A stretch of DNA of 64,000 nucleotides from Eutreptiella sp. 'Long Island Sound 2002' (GCA_964036045.1 OZ038378.1:175916341-175980340), one strand, 5' to 3'. Shown: positions 1-12,353, counted from the stretch's first letter. The notes: generated from the sequence alone by a model not told the origin. Made by a program: numbers and translations.

Positions 1-1084
<1,084 letters not shown>

Positions 1085-4000
1085 GTGCTGTCCGCGCTGC
1101 CGGTGCAATACATTGCTGTTTACTGGCTCACAACTGAACTGTGGGTGGCGTGGATTTTCGCTTTCAAGTGGCTCAAGAGCATATGGGACATATGGGGGCA
1201 GTTCAGTGCAGTCCTGGCCAGGCTTTTCGTGGATCCGATCACCGCACGCATTTATCATGCCGGGTTCGTGCTCTTGGTAGCTACCCACATCGTGAGCTGC
1301 GGGTTCATGGCCCTGGCCCACCACGAGGGCAATGAGAACACGGAGTACATCACCGACATCCCGAATTTTGTGACAGGCCATGCGCAGTACACTGGCGGAA
1401 GCCTGACGGTTTTCCAGTACACGCAGGCTTGGGACTGGTCTATAAAGACCATGACGGGCCTGAGTCGGGGTAATAGCATACCCAAGACTGACCTCCAGCA
1501 CTGCTACATGCTGTTCACTGTCATCATGGGCATCATCTTGTATGCTCTCATGATCACCACCATATCGGACGCCCTTAGCACGCCATCGCTGGAGGCTCGA
1601 CACAGGTGCGCGGCGCATGGCTTTGTGTGGTGTGGTATGGCGTCCCGTGGTGTATTGTGGTGGATCAGTGGATCAGTCGTGGAGGAGAAGTGTCGTTTGT
1701 AGGCCGCTAGCTTGTCCGCCCTCAAGTTGCTGTACCCGCACGCTGATTTCTTTCACTGTCCACTGACCACCATTGGCATAAGCAAGGCTCTGCAATAGGC
1801 GCAGACACATCATTGAATAATGCATTGACCACTGATCCCTCAATGTACTCTCGCTGGCTGCAGCTCACTGCAACCGTGGCAAGGTGTAGCTGCTGGAGTT
1901 GGCCGCACGGGACACTGTGTTGTGCTCCTATGCTTTGATGTTGTGTTGTGCCTCATTCTACTGTGTCCTGCCTGCGATGTATACTGCCGAGGGGCTGAAT
2001 CAGCCCCTGCAGGCATGATGTCGGGCGGGCATATGGAATGCTTTTCGGCTGTTGGCTGTCGGCCAACATCTGGGCCTCGACTCTGTGTGACTGCTGATCG
2101 GCGATCTGGATGATGCGGATGCGGAGCGTGATGAGCTCCTTTTGCGGTGTTCCCCCTGCCGGTACTTGAAGATCGAATTTCCGTGGCCTCTGACTGCCAC
2201 GGTGAACCCCTAGCCCCAACTGTTGACCGTCAGCACTGTGAAGTTGCTAGTTTGCAGGTAAACATTCGTAAACGCGTCCCATATCCGAATGCCAACCAGA
2301 GGTTGCCGTATTTGCTGAAATGATGCTCCACGAATCCCTTGGTGCCTCTAGACGCCTTGACCGCCACATATCCCCTTACACAGGCCTGCATGACATCGGG
2401 CACGCCACAGTGGGCTGGATATGTGCACAGCACTGCACACACAACACACAGCAGGGGTGAGGGGATGAGTACGTAGGGGCTTGGGGTGCTGTTGTCACAC
2501 ATGGGTTCCAGTGCAAGGTGTCCAGCGCGGGAACCACAAAGGTGCCCAGATATGATGCACCACAGGCTTGCTCATGGTATGGCAGTGCACATATGGGAGT
2601 CCTGTGGCGTGCCTTTGGGATAAGTCAGCCAGTAGAATGGATGTGCCATGCTTTTCACATTGAGCTAGCCATGGTCTCTGCTTCGTAAATATTGATGGTG
2701 TCGACAGATCAATGTGCAGCCCCCTACCCCGGGTACCAGTTTTGCCCACAAGTACCCCAAATGGCTATTGAATTGTGGTTTTTTCCTCTTATTGTAGGTG
2801 TTGATGTTTTGGGGGTGCAAGACAATTATTTCCAGCTTGGGGTTCCCGTGGTACCTCGTGCAGCCGTGCAGCCCAGAGCGCACCTGCGGCACGCAAAAAT
2901 ACCCCCGTGTGGTGTCCCTTTGACGATGTGCACTGCAAAGATTTCAAATGAGGACACTCAGCAACGATTGTGTTGCCATTTCGCCGACGCAATTGCAATC
3001 ATAAACCTCCCCTATGGCACGCGTGTACAGCACCATGAGGTCCACACACGCTTGTTCTTGGAGACCACCACAGTCTATCTGGCCATATGTGAGACTATGA
3101 CCTGTGCACAGAATGGCTACTGTGTCCAGTGTGTATTCTCTGGTTGCCACACGAGTGATGCATGTGTGTATCCTGCAAAATGAGCTGTGGCTGCACGCGT
3201 GGGGACATGCCTGTCCCAGTCTCTGTTGAGCTCCAGGGTGGCCTCTTGCATGTTGTAAAGATCTTCATGTTCACGGAGAACTTGTTTGTGCATCAGGGGG
3301 CCAGTTGCCAGGGCAGGTGTACGCCGTGGACCCTGAGTTGTTTGTGTTGTGTTGTGTGGTGTGGTGTGGTGTGGTGTGGTGTGGTGTGTAGCGTGTGGTG
3401 TGTGGCGTGTGGCGTGTGGCTGTGGCATGGTGTGTGGCATGGCGTGGTGTGGTGTGTGGTGGCGTCTGGTGTCGTGTGGTGTGATTATGACCAAAACTCC
3501 ATATTCATGCCCTACACCACTGCTTTCATCCTTGCTCATCTGGTCTGCAGGGATCACTTGCAGCTTGTCAGCGACACTATGGCATACCAAAACCTGCCTC
3601 CTGACTTCCGCAAGGATGTGCTGTCGTATTATAAGTATAAGTTCAAGAGTACGTGTTCGGTTGGGTCAACCCAGGAAGACCCCATTGACGACCTCCCGGA
3701 GGACCTGCGAACCAAACTGGACTGGGCTGTTGGGGCAGAAATGCTAAGACGTGTGCCCATCTTCAAAGAAGCGTGTCAGAACCGGGACTTCGTGTCGATG
3801 ATGGTCCAGAAATTGCAGAGCCAAGCACTGATGCCGGACACGATGGTGTTCCACCGTGGTACCATGGGGAACTGCATGTACTTTTTAGTCAACGGCCAGG
3901 TGGCGATGTGTTCATGCATTTCATTTATGTGCAAGGCAATCTGCTAAACTGTTGTTTTCTCCCCCCTGGCAGCGTAAGATGATGCATTATGCTTCGTGAA

Positions 4001-7000
4001 TATTGCTCTTTCATTCTTTTGCACGAGGCGTATTGACGTTGTTGTTATAGTTGTCTCATTGTTGTTGTTCTTATTTGTTGCTGGGGGGATCGCTATGCTA
4101 GCAGTCAGCATCGCCGTTGCCGATGCTGTTGCTGCAGCATGTCATCGCTATTATTGTCCCTGTCAATGTTGTCGCCATTTTTGTTGTTGCTGTTGCTGAT
4201 GTGGTTATGGCTGCTGCTGCTGCTGCTGCTGCTGCTTTAGTGGTACTGGTGTTTGTTAGCGTTTGCGTTTCCGTGACTGCTGCTGTTGCTGTGCCACCTC
4301 TCGTTGTTGTTGCTGTTGTGCTTAGGGTACTGCTGCCGTAACTGTTGCTGGTCTTTTTGTTGTTGTCGCAGCTGCTGGTGCTTGTAGTTGCCGCTGTTGT
4401 TGTCGTTTTGGTGGGTTGTCGTTTAGTAGTTGTTGCCAGCGTCGATGTTGTGCTTATTGCTGCTGCTGCTGCTGCTGCTGATTGTTTTTGTGGACCGCGA
4501 TGTTATTGTTGTTATTGTTGTTGATTCGTTGCTGTCAAGTTTCACACTGTATTTTAGATGTCCTGTGCCTAGAGTTCATTCGTTAATCAATGCAGGTAGC
4601 CGTCCTGGACGACAATGGGAAGGAAATCGTGACACTGGGGAGTGGGTCCTTTTTCGGGGAGATTGCAGTGCTGAGCTCCACTGAACGGACCGCGTCCATT
4701 CTGACGAAGACCTACTGCCACGTGCTTGTGCTGAGCAAAGCTGATTTTGCATCCGTGGGAGAATTGTTTCCCGAAAGCGTAAAGTCCGTGTCTGATCAAG
4801 CACAGTCTCGCATCGCGGCAGTACAAAAGATTCAGGAGGAAGCGCGCCGGAAATTGTTGAGCAAGGTTCTTGGAGCCCCTGTGCATCCTCTACAGCCTAG
4901 GACCTGTCTACATATGTACCCCAGAATCCTTGTACTCATTCGGGGGCAAGTCTTCTGGTGTGGGGATGATGCGGAACCCCCCCTTCACTGGCCTCCAGCT
5001 GCACTGAGTTAGCAAAGGTCGCCGGGCTTGGGTCTGACTTGGCCAGAGGCACCGGCCGTCAATAGGTAAAATTTTTGTCTGTGGCAGTCAACCACAACAA
5101 TGTCCATGATGCATGCATGTCCATCACATGTTGCTAAGATGATGGAATGTGGAGGAAGGTTCTTTAACCGTCTTCTCCAAGCTGGTGGAACCCAGTCTTT
5201 CAAGCACCACCTTCCTTCTTAGTGTTTGACTGCCATGTATAGCCTTAGACACCCGTGTGGTGATAGATAATGATGAATGGGAACATTCGCAAGCTATCTC
5301 CACACCAAGATCGAAGGTCAAATGTTTGTCAAACGCCCCTGTCCCTTGTGGCCCACTTTGGACCCGATCTTTCTATACCCTCAACCCCTGCAGTACCAGG
5401 CTGTGTATATGAGGAATAATTTTCTGAGGCAGGAGGTCTGGGTGGATCCCGTGAAAGGCTGCTCAGTCAAATTTGATTCTCCAAAACGTTGGAGTTTTTC
5501 AGGGGCATGCTGGTGTCAGGGCCAGAAGACTTGCCCCACCTCCAGAGTTGAGGCTTGACTCTGGCAGGGATTTTCTTTGCATCCAGCAGCCTCTGGTAGG
5601 GAGCCGCCCTTGCATTGTGCAGCCTCCGGCAGAGACTTGACTCGCATTCAGCAGCCTCCGGCAGGGTAAACACCACTCTCCCAGAAGCATAAATATACGC
5701 TTCTGGGAGGGCGGGGTCGGAAATTCCACTCCTGTCCACCTGCGCCCCACTCCCGTACCCCTGTCCTCTGAACACCTGTGCTCCTGTGCCCCCATCCCCC
5801 TGCACGCTTCTACCGCTGTGCCCCGGCATTCTGGACCCCGTGGTCAGGTCCCCATTTTCACTGAGGCCACAAAGGACGAGCTTTTCACGGATCTGATGGT
5901 GCGGTCCCTGAAGTCCAAGGTCTACCAGCCGGAGGAGCTCGTGTGTCGCAAGGGCGAGGAGGGTGACTGCATGTACTTTGTTGCGGATGGAACCCTCGCC
6001 GTCCTGAACAGCAAAGGAGAAGAGGTGGCGGAGCTCGGCACGGGGTCCTTCTGCGGGGTGTGTGATGCCTCGTTGTATGTCGGCGCGTGCCCAGAGAGAC
6101 CGAGGGCTCTCATCACAAGAACGCTGGGGTTCAGGCCGACGACATTGCAAGGGTTGCCGCAGGCCACTGCGACTGAGACCCAGGGTGGCCCTTGGTTAAT
6201 GGAACCCTGGCCCCTTCCCCAACTCAGGGCCGCCCTCAAGAACCCCTCCCCCCCCCCCAAAAAAAAGGGGGTTCCCCAGCTGTTAGCGGTAGCCGGGCAG
6301 GCTGTCCACCTCTCGCAGTTTATTTGGAACCCACCCTCTCCACCCATGGGCACCCAAGCCACCCATCCACGAGTGGAGGATTCCCTCCTCAAAAGGCGAA
6401 CACGTACGTGCACCCGGAGGCACCAACCGGCATACTCGTTCAGCCTTTACACCCTCTCAAAGGCCGGCGTTTACCGGCCACCTGCTGGCGGTTATCGGCC
6501 AACCGACAGCGGCGAACCAGCTGCGGTGCTTTCCGATTTTAAGGCGAGGGTGGTCAGACGGTGGTTGCCGCAGCGCAGACGGCCGTAGGGCGTCAATCGA
6601 CGGCGGCTGGTGGCAGGCCCCTCAGCCGACAGAAGCGGGATGGACACGAACACTCGCCACAGGCCACATATGTCGTGCAGGGTGGTCCTTCAGAATTTTC
6701 ACAGTTTTTTTTTTTTTTTTTTGCATTCAGACCCGCCCCAAGCGATCGCTCTAGTCAACCTCAAATTGTCGGTTCCCCTCCAACCGCCGTCGGTTACCAT
6801 CCAACCGTTAGGGGTTGACGGACGCCAGGCATTTTTGCTCTCGACCACCTCCCTGGTGTCGTGCAATACATGAGTGCTGGCGGAGGGGGAGGATGTGATG
6901 GATGAGCAACGGAAAGATCGCCACCGAGAGGAGGTAGCCAAGGCTGAACAGGCGCTGCAACGCCACAAGGGAACGTCGGAACACCTTAAGGAAGCGTCAT

Positions 7001-10000
7001 GTTCAGGTGTCGATGTCCGTTGTGGAGGGAGCCCCCCCCCCCCCCTCTCCCCCGCCTTCAACTGATTTCCTGTTGGTGCCTGTGCACTGATCCCTAGCGT
7101 AGCGCACCGACTGCAAAACAGCATGGCAAAGGACAGGAATAGAAAGTACGTCGCGCTTGCAGGAGGTAGCAATTCTGGAGAAGATCGAGCGCACCGCCAA
7201 CATCCAGGCCAAGACCTTCTGTACGACGCTACTGCTAAGTCGGCGCGACTTCGAGGCGATGGAGAAGCAGTATCCGGCAGCGACAGACCTCATTCGGGAG
7301 GTGGCCAGGCCCCGTATTGAGCAGATACTGCATGGGCAGCTGCAAGACAAAGCCCAACTAATTGCCAGCGTCCCGATTCTGCAGCCGGCTGGCGAAGACT
7401 GGTATTTTTTAACGAATTGTGCGCAGTGCTTGACCCCGAAGCTCATGGACGCGGACAAGTACGTGTTCAAGCGCACGCAGCGCGCGGACTGCATGTATTT
7501 TGTGTCGGATGGCGAAGTGGTGGTGCTGGGCGACGATGGAATGGAGAAGGTCATTAGTGCCCACCACATTGCAATGTGTATGTTAAGTTGTCAATTTTTC
7601 TTTTGCAGTAAACGCGAGTACAAAAAAAATCGTACAGTCGTGTAGTTTTTTTTTTTTGCGGTAAAGGGGAGCACAAAAAATCGTATCGGCGAGTACTGCA
7701 AGACTGGGTACTCGCGTTTACTGCAAAACAGAAAATTAGATGACGTACGATTCTTTGGTACTTGCGTTTACCGCAGAAAAACAAAACAAAACAATTGCAC
7801 GATGTACATTTTTGGGTACTCTCAGTTATCGCGAAACAAAAGCAATTACACGAATTACAATCTTTTTTTGCACTCACGTTTGCAGCGGAAAAACATTACA
7901 CGCCACTCGCCTCTTCTGATTCCGTCCCCACTTTGGGGACCTCCAAGACGGCAGGGGTTATGTAGCCATTTTGCCCACATGTGGCCCCCCAAGACAGCAG
8001 GGGCCCACAGTATGTAGCCACCTTTGATTCCCTCGCCGCGCTGGGCGCTGGGGACCCCTGGGGTACCCCAAAACGTTTTTTTTGTTAGAAGATCACCTCA
8101 TCCGTACCTGCCAGGCTCATTAAAACCAAGGCACCACCGGACGGGTGAGCAGGGACAGTCTGACAGGACTACGAGTGGGGGGGAGCTTCCGAGGGACCAG
8201 TCTGCTATGGTAGACTTTGCTGTGCCGTGACCGGCAGTGGCGGAGTCAAAGCCCCCCCCCCCCCCCCCAAACACTCTCCCATCCCCACGGGCACACTTCC
8301 CCACAACCGCACACGCCGTCGTTTCGGGCGGGCGGAGCGGGCTATGGCGGCGAGTATGCACCTGGCTGCCGCGATGGGGGGTTCAGCGGCAGACATGGGC
8401 AGCGCCGTCATGGCAGCGGTGAATTTACGGAAGTGCTGTTCGTACCGGCGTGCCATGGAGGGTTGTGGACGCGGCCGGCTGGTCATGTGGCCTCCTACCC
8501 ACACTCTGGAGGCATGCTGTCACAAAACACAGCCAACTGCGTAAACCGCGGAAGACTCCACCCGCAGAGCTACGGCACTTTTCCTGTTCAACGCCCCCAA
8601 CACCCCGTTTTCCACCAGTCGTTTGTGGGTGTGTGGCAGGGGAACAGCCCCTCCACCCCCTCCCGCACGGCATGTGTAGTGTGGGTTTGGCATGGAACAG
8701 GCGGTTGCCCTCCCTCTCGCACAGGTCACCCTCGGCCCGGGATCGTTCTTTGGGGAAATGGCGCTGCTGCTAGAGATGGGCCGGACCGCCACCATCAAAA
8801 CAAAGTCCGCCGTGAGTCTACTGGTCTTCAGTGCCGTGGACTTCCGGCACTGTCTCCAGCAACATCCAGACATCGCACACGCTATCGAGAAGGCCGCAGC
8901 GGAACAGGCATGCCTCTCTCCTCCGTCCCATGCGGTGTGATCACTACCTCTGACCGACACACTGAAGGGGAAGAAAAAACACGGCCATATGACCTACGTA
9001 CATCTGATGTGCATGACTTCGGTCTCTGAGAGGGAGGTAAGGCCGCTGCACCCACGAAACATTGCTGCAGTGCTACAGGGCGGCAGAGAGGAGAGGTATG
9101 ATAGCGAACACTATTGTTTCGTTCAAACATTAGGGCATCACATACGCACACACGCACACGCACACACGCACGTGCACACACACACACCTACACACATACG
9201 CTCCCAAGGACCGCTCTAGTTGCTGTCTAACGGTCACCCTCCAAGCGCCAGCAGCTATTTTTTTGTTCTCTCAAGGACTCCCCTGCACACAGAAGTAACT
9301 TCAGTTTTTTTTTAAACATTTCTGAGGTTCTGACCTCGCAGACAGGGGGCACCACAATCACGTGAAGGCGCTTAGTCGCATGAGCTAAATCCAATGCTGC
9401 ACACGCCCCATGGGGGGCAATGGAGCCATGGGCGGGCAGGAGGAGAGGAAACATAGCCTAACTCTGCTGCAAGCTTCTGCTTCTACATGGGCAGTGGCCA
9501 GAGAGGGAGGGCTTTGGGCTGATGTGCTGTCACGCCCTTTGCCCGCGGGGCGGACCAGCCAGCCCTGAGCTAGGTGGCCTTTTCTGCAGTGGACCCCCCC
9601 CCCCCCGTAGTGCCAGCCTATTTGATTGTCATAGTGAGTCCCTCCCTAATATGAGCGGACGCCCCTCGGGGGGCAAGGGCGCGGAGCGGGTATGTGAGTA
9701 GCTTTGAGTATCACGGCGCCCTGGCATGGCGGGGGTTGGCGAAGCAAGGGGGGAGCAAGGACGCGCGAATGGGCAAAAATCACAGCTCCATCATGGTGCT
9801 TCGGATTCGGCCAAAATTTTGGTGGATGCTACCTATGGGTGTGAGGGACAACCACACAAAGTATGAGCAAGAAACTCAATGGTGGCGGCCGGGAACGGGC
9901 GTCGCAAGTGCCGGACCTCCATTTCAAAATCTGCAATTCAGGGCCAAAATCAGCCTTTTTTTGTCCAAAAGTGCCATAGAACCTGCTGAAAACGACCAAT

Positions 10001-12353
10001 TGAAAGGAAATAGTGGCTAATCTACACATGCAGCTAGACTTCCCTGTGCCAAAGGGCCCTCTAGGGCCCTCTAACTCCACAATATATCCGCGATCCGCCC
10101 CCAAAAGGCCTCCGAAAGCCCCAGAATTTGTGCACATTGGCCGCCGATAGCCCCAAACCAAAAACAGACCATATCTTGGGCTTCGTGGCTCAAAACGCGA
10201 TTTCGAACGCACCTAATCCACCACAACCACCCACTTTTGGTGGTTTCCACTCCTCAAAATTGCCCTCACCAACGCCTAGACCCCCGTACCTAGGCCCAGT
10301 GGGCGGCAAGCTGCAGGAGGTAACCCCAATAGGCGGGTGCCAAAATGGGTTGCCAAGGTCCACCAAGTGCAAAAAAAAATGACTTTTTTCAAAAATGATC
10401 CTAGACCACATGGAATGCCAAAACAAGTGTTTCTGGCGTGTTTTGAGCCGGTTGTGGCCTGTTGTGGCCCCCCTAAAATCCCAAAATGCCTTGAAAATGG
10501 GCTGTTTTGGGACAAAAAATGGGTCAAAAATGGGTCAAAAATGGGGTTTTCCAAGAATGATCCTAGACCATTTGGGGTGCCTAAACAAGTGAAATGAGCC
10601 CATTTTGGGCCCACTGCAAGCCATTTTGGCCCCTCCAAAGTCACAAAATGCCTTGAAAATGGGTTGTTTTGCGACAAAAAAATGGGTCAAAAATAGGTCA
10701 AAAATGGGTTTTTTCAAAAATGATCCTACACCATTTGGGGTGCCTAAACCCCTGTTTTGCTTGCCCATCTATCTTTCTTGAACACGGGATCACATCTATT
10801 GTTGTGTACAGATTTGTTGAAAATTTATTGTGTGTATTGTTGAACTGATTTGGTGCTTTGTCTTGTGTGATCAAGTGAAATGAGCCCATTTTGAGCCCAT
10901 TACAAGCCATTTTGGCCCCTCCAAAGACACAAAATGCCTTTAAAATGGGTTGTTTTACGACAAAAAAATGGGTCAAAAATGGGTCAAAAATGGGTCAAAA
11001 ATGAGTCAAAAATGAGTCAAAAGTGCGTTTTTCCAAAAATGATCCTGGACCATTTTGGGTGCACAAACAAGTGAAAGGAGCCCTTTTTGAGCACATTGCA
11101 AGCCATTTTGGCCACGCCACAGTCACAATGCCTTGAAAATGGGCTGTTTTGGGACCAAAAAATCAGTCTAAAATGGATCAAAAATGTGGTTTTCCAAAGA
11201 TACCTTTGGACTATTTGGGTGCGTACGTCATTTGTTGTTAAAGTCTCCTAGACAATGTTCCTTCCCCCACCAGCTCGGTCCCAATATTCAATCCTGGTTA
11301 GCGTTCGGGTCAGCGTTAGCGTTAATCCTAGGGCTAGGGTGAGGGTTGTCGTGAGGGTTAGTGTTTGGGTTGTAGGTTGTGGTCACTTTGGGGAGAGAGT
11401 TGATGGATTAAGCCGCACATTCGGCTGGCCGAGTCGGCCGGCCTGTACGGTTGTACATACAATGTACGCCGAGCCGAAATGCACGCCGAGGTCCATGTGT
11501 GGTGTATGGCGGCGAGCTGTGCATTTTAGAAAGGTTGGCATGAACTGCATTATAGGGGATTTTCCTTCCCATGCGGTGCACTTGAGCCCCGATCAACCAC
11601 ACCCAGGCCCACACCCACATCCACACACCCACACACCCACACACACACACAAGTACACACACATGCATGCACCGAACTACCTACCCACCCACCCTCCCAC
11701 ACATGTGCGTCACCTATCCACCTCTGCAAGGCGCTGGGTAGCAGCGGGGTGTCTGGCGCTGCGGTTGCAGGGGACACCACAACATCATCACGCCAGAGAA
11801 CAGGCCTACACCGTCGCCCACAGGGTGCAAGGCCTCACAAACTTCCAGCGCACATCAAACGCAAGCACATACACACACATGCAGGGCTCAGGAGGTGCCT
11901 GCACACACCGACCCCCCCTGCTAAAGCAACGCCAACCCAAATAAGTCCACCCCCCCCCCCCCGCCCCCTTAATTCCCCTGCGCCTCTGCCCCAAGAGGCC
12001 ACAGACGTCGGTCCCTGCGTATCTATGTGCCTCCCCTTTGTCCGCAGGTGGCCGCGTATCGAGCGGTCGAGGAGCAGCAAAAGGTTCTGTCGGCCCTTGA
12101 CGCCCTCGCCGACATTGCAGCCTCGCCAACTGCGGCCCGTGCCAAGCGTGTCCTGACCTCACGCAGTGCAGCGATGCACCGCAGGCCCCAGTCGTCTTTC
12201 AGTTCACCACAACTGACGAGCCGCAGCCCACCCAAAGGCGGTCTGTATCTCGCTGCCATGAGCCCCGCGAGCCCCCGATGCTCGCAACCGGCGAGTAGCC
12301 GCTGGGCCCAGAGGAGTTACCTGTCGAGGGGCAGCGTTCAGGGCGCCATGTAG
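1085..12353 (+). CDS. Cyclic-nucleotide-gated-type ion channel with three tandem cNMP-binding domains (3' seven exons; 5' end missing)
   Basis: Probable plasma-membrane or ciliary cation channel gated or modulated by cyclic nucleotides. Proposed exons: 1085-1605, 3551-3899, 4596-4865, 5848-6057, 7163-7549, 8725-8934, 12048-12353. They join in one frame to about 750 residues; the first junction is phase 2 (AG|G = Arg), the rest phase 0. Residues 1-173 hold an S3-S6-like region (S5 near HIVSCGF, pore near WDWSIKTMTGLSRG, S6 near YMLFTVIMGIILYAL). A C-linker follows (DFRKDVLSYYKYKF...DDLPEDLR). Then come three cNBDs, each with a FGE/CGE turn plus RTA phosphate-cassette motif: G311E312/R321, G450E451/R460, G589E590/R599. 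The last exon is a Ser/Arg-rich tail ending at TAG. S1-S2 and the start codon are not seen. The sixth exon could instead end at 8907 with a GC donor. The channel call is firm; exact ends are not. Confidence 0.85.
1606..3550 (+). other. Channel intron 1 (S6/C-linker junction)
   Basis: Donor CACAG|GTGCGC at 1606; acceptor TGGTCTGCAG ending at 3550. Joining completes an Arg codon and continues S6 directly into the C-linker. It holds a TGGTG/GTGTG pentamer minisatellite at about 3340-3484 close to the acceptor. No other coding signal is recognised. Confidence 0.75.
3340..3484 (+). repeat. GTGTG/TGGTG minisatellite
   Basis: Near-perfect pentamer repetition of GTGTG with interspersed GTGGC variants. 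It lies inside channel intron 1, about 65 bases before the acceptor. Confidence 0.85.
3900..4595 (+). other. Channel intron 2, rich in GTT/GCT trinucleotides
   Basis: Donor GGCCAG|GTGGCG and acceptor ATGCAG|GTAGCC join NGQ to VAVL inside the first cNBD. About 500 bases (4029-4530) are a degenerate GTT/GCT/GTC trinucleotide tract with pure (CTG)n runs near 4209-4234 and 4459-4482. These create spurious Val/Leu/Ala-rich open frames. Confidence 0.8.
4866..5847 (+). other. Channel intron 3 with a minisatellite and perfect hairpin
   Basis: Donor GCAAG|GTTCTT, acceptor GGTCAG|GTCCCC, phase 0, joining the end of cNBD1 to VPIF of cNBD2. It contains three degenerate ~35-bp units with the core GCAGCCTCCGGCAGG at about 5578-5665, related to the MITE at 28,291-28,578. 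An 11-bp perfect inverted repeat (CTCCCAGAAGC / GCTTCTGGGAG) follows at 5678-5688 and 5699-5709 with a 10-nt AT-rich loop. Confidence 0.75.
6058..7162 (+). other. Channel intron 4
   Basis: Donor TGCGGG|GTGTGT, acceptor CTTGCAG|GAGGTA, phase 0. Splicing restores the FCG-EVAIL turn of cNBD2. It contains C/A/G homopolymer runs near 6245-6270, a T run near 6703-6722, a degenerate Y-rich stretch with ACCGGCCA-like words, and a C run at 7031-7044. No other gene signal is seen. Confidence 0.7.
7550..8724 (+). other. Channel intron 5
   Basis: Donor GAGAAG|GTCATT, acceptor CGCACAG|GTCACC, phase 0, joining GMEK to VTLGPGSFFGE in cNBD3. It contains the inverted/direct repeat array at 7601-7892 (listed separately) and a C run at 8251-8268. 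ORFs at 8217-8940 are shadows around exon 6. Confidence 0.75.
7601..7892. repeat. ~55-bp-spaced inverted and direct repeat array
   Basis: A 21-bp core (TTTTGCAGTAAACGCGAGTA...) at 7601-7621 is exactly inverted at 7708-7728. Degenerate copies lie at about 7655 (same orientation as the first) and about 7759, 7817 and 7870 (same as the third). Two units in one orientation are followed by four in the other, spaced roughly 49-58 bp apart, with poly-A/T between them. The RNA could form a long hairpin inside channel intron 5. Confidence 0.75.
8984..9200 (+). repeat. Dispersed repeat with (CA)n tail, copy 1
   Basis: The segment from GAGAGGGAGG (9028) through ATTGCTGCAGTGC and a GAACACTAT word ends in a CACA/CGCA microsatellite. 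The same words occur in the same order at 44,417-44,664, again ending in (CA)n. Similarity weakens 5' of position 9028. Confidence 0.65.
10397..11210 (+). repeat. ~162-bp satellite array with a 123-bp insertion
   Basis: Units begin GATCCTAGACCA at 10397, 10559 and 10722, then GATCCTGGACCA at 11041. Each contains CAAGTGAAATGAGCCC, AAAATGCCTTGAAAATGGG and runs of AAAATGGGTC. The third unit is interrupted by unrelated sequence at 10750-10872. The final unit is more diverged. Confidence 0.85.
11294..11392 (+). repeat. Degenerate telomere-like GGGTTAG/GTTAG tract
   Basis: Loose repetition of GGTTAG, GCGTTAG, AGGGTGAGGGTT and GGGTTAGTG words over about 100 bases. It is too degenerate to be a functional telomere and fits a low-complexity tract or old interstitial telomeric repeat. 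Confidence 0.4.

Larger units (their letters stand above)
8935..12047 (+). other. Channel intron 6 (3.1 kb)
   Basis: Donor ATGCG|GTGTGA (or GC donor at 8908), acceptor TTGTCCGCAG ending at 12047, phase 0. It holds the CA-tailed repeat, a satellite array at 10,397-11,210, TTAGGG-like sequence at 11,294-11,392, a CA/CCCA stretch at 11,605-11,700 and a C run at 11,950-11,963. The 9,200-10,396 part is unassigned sequence. Confidence 0.65.

Noticed and set aside
3650-3692. 26-bp mini-intron (GTACGT...CCCAG) within the C-linker exon
   Set aside because: The length is not a multiple of three and is far below the other introns; removing it would break the frame that reads on into the cNBD.
3996-4684. 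Val/Leu/Ala-rich membrane-like ORFs
   Set aside because: They arise from the GTT/GCT trinucleotide tract inside channel intron 2.
11294-11392. True telomere or chromosome end
   Set aside because: The words are too degenerate and lie in the middle of an intron with coding sequence on both sides.
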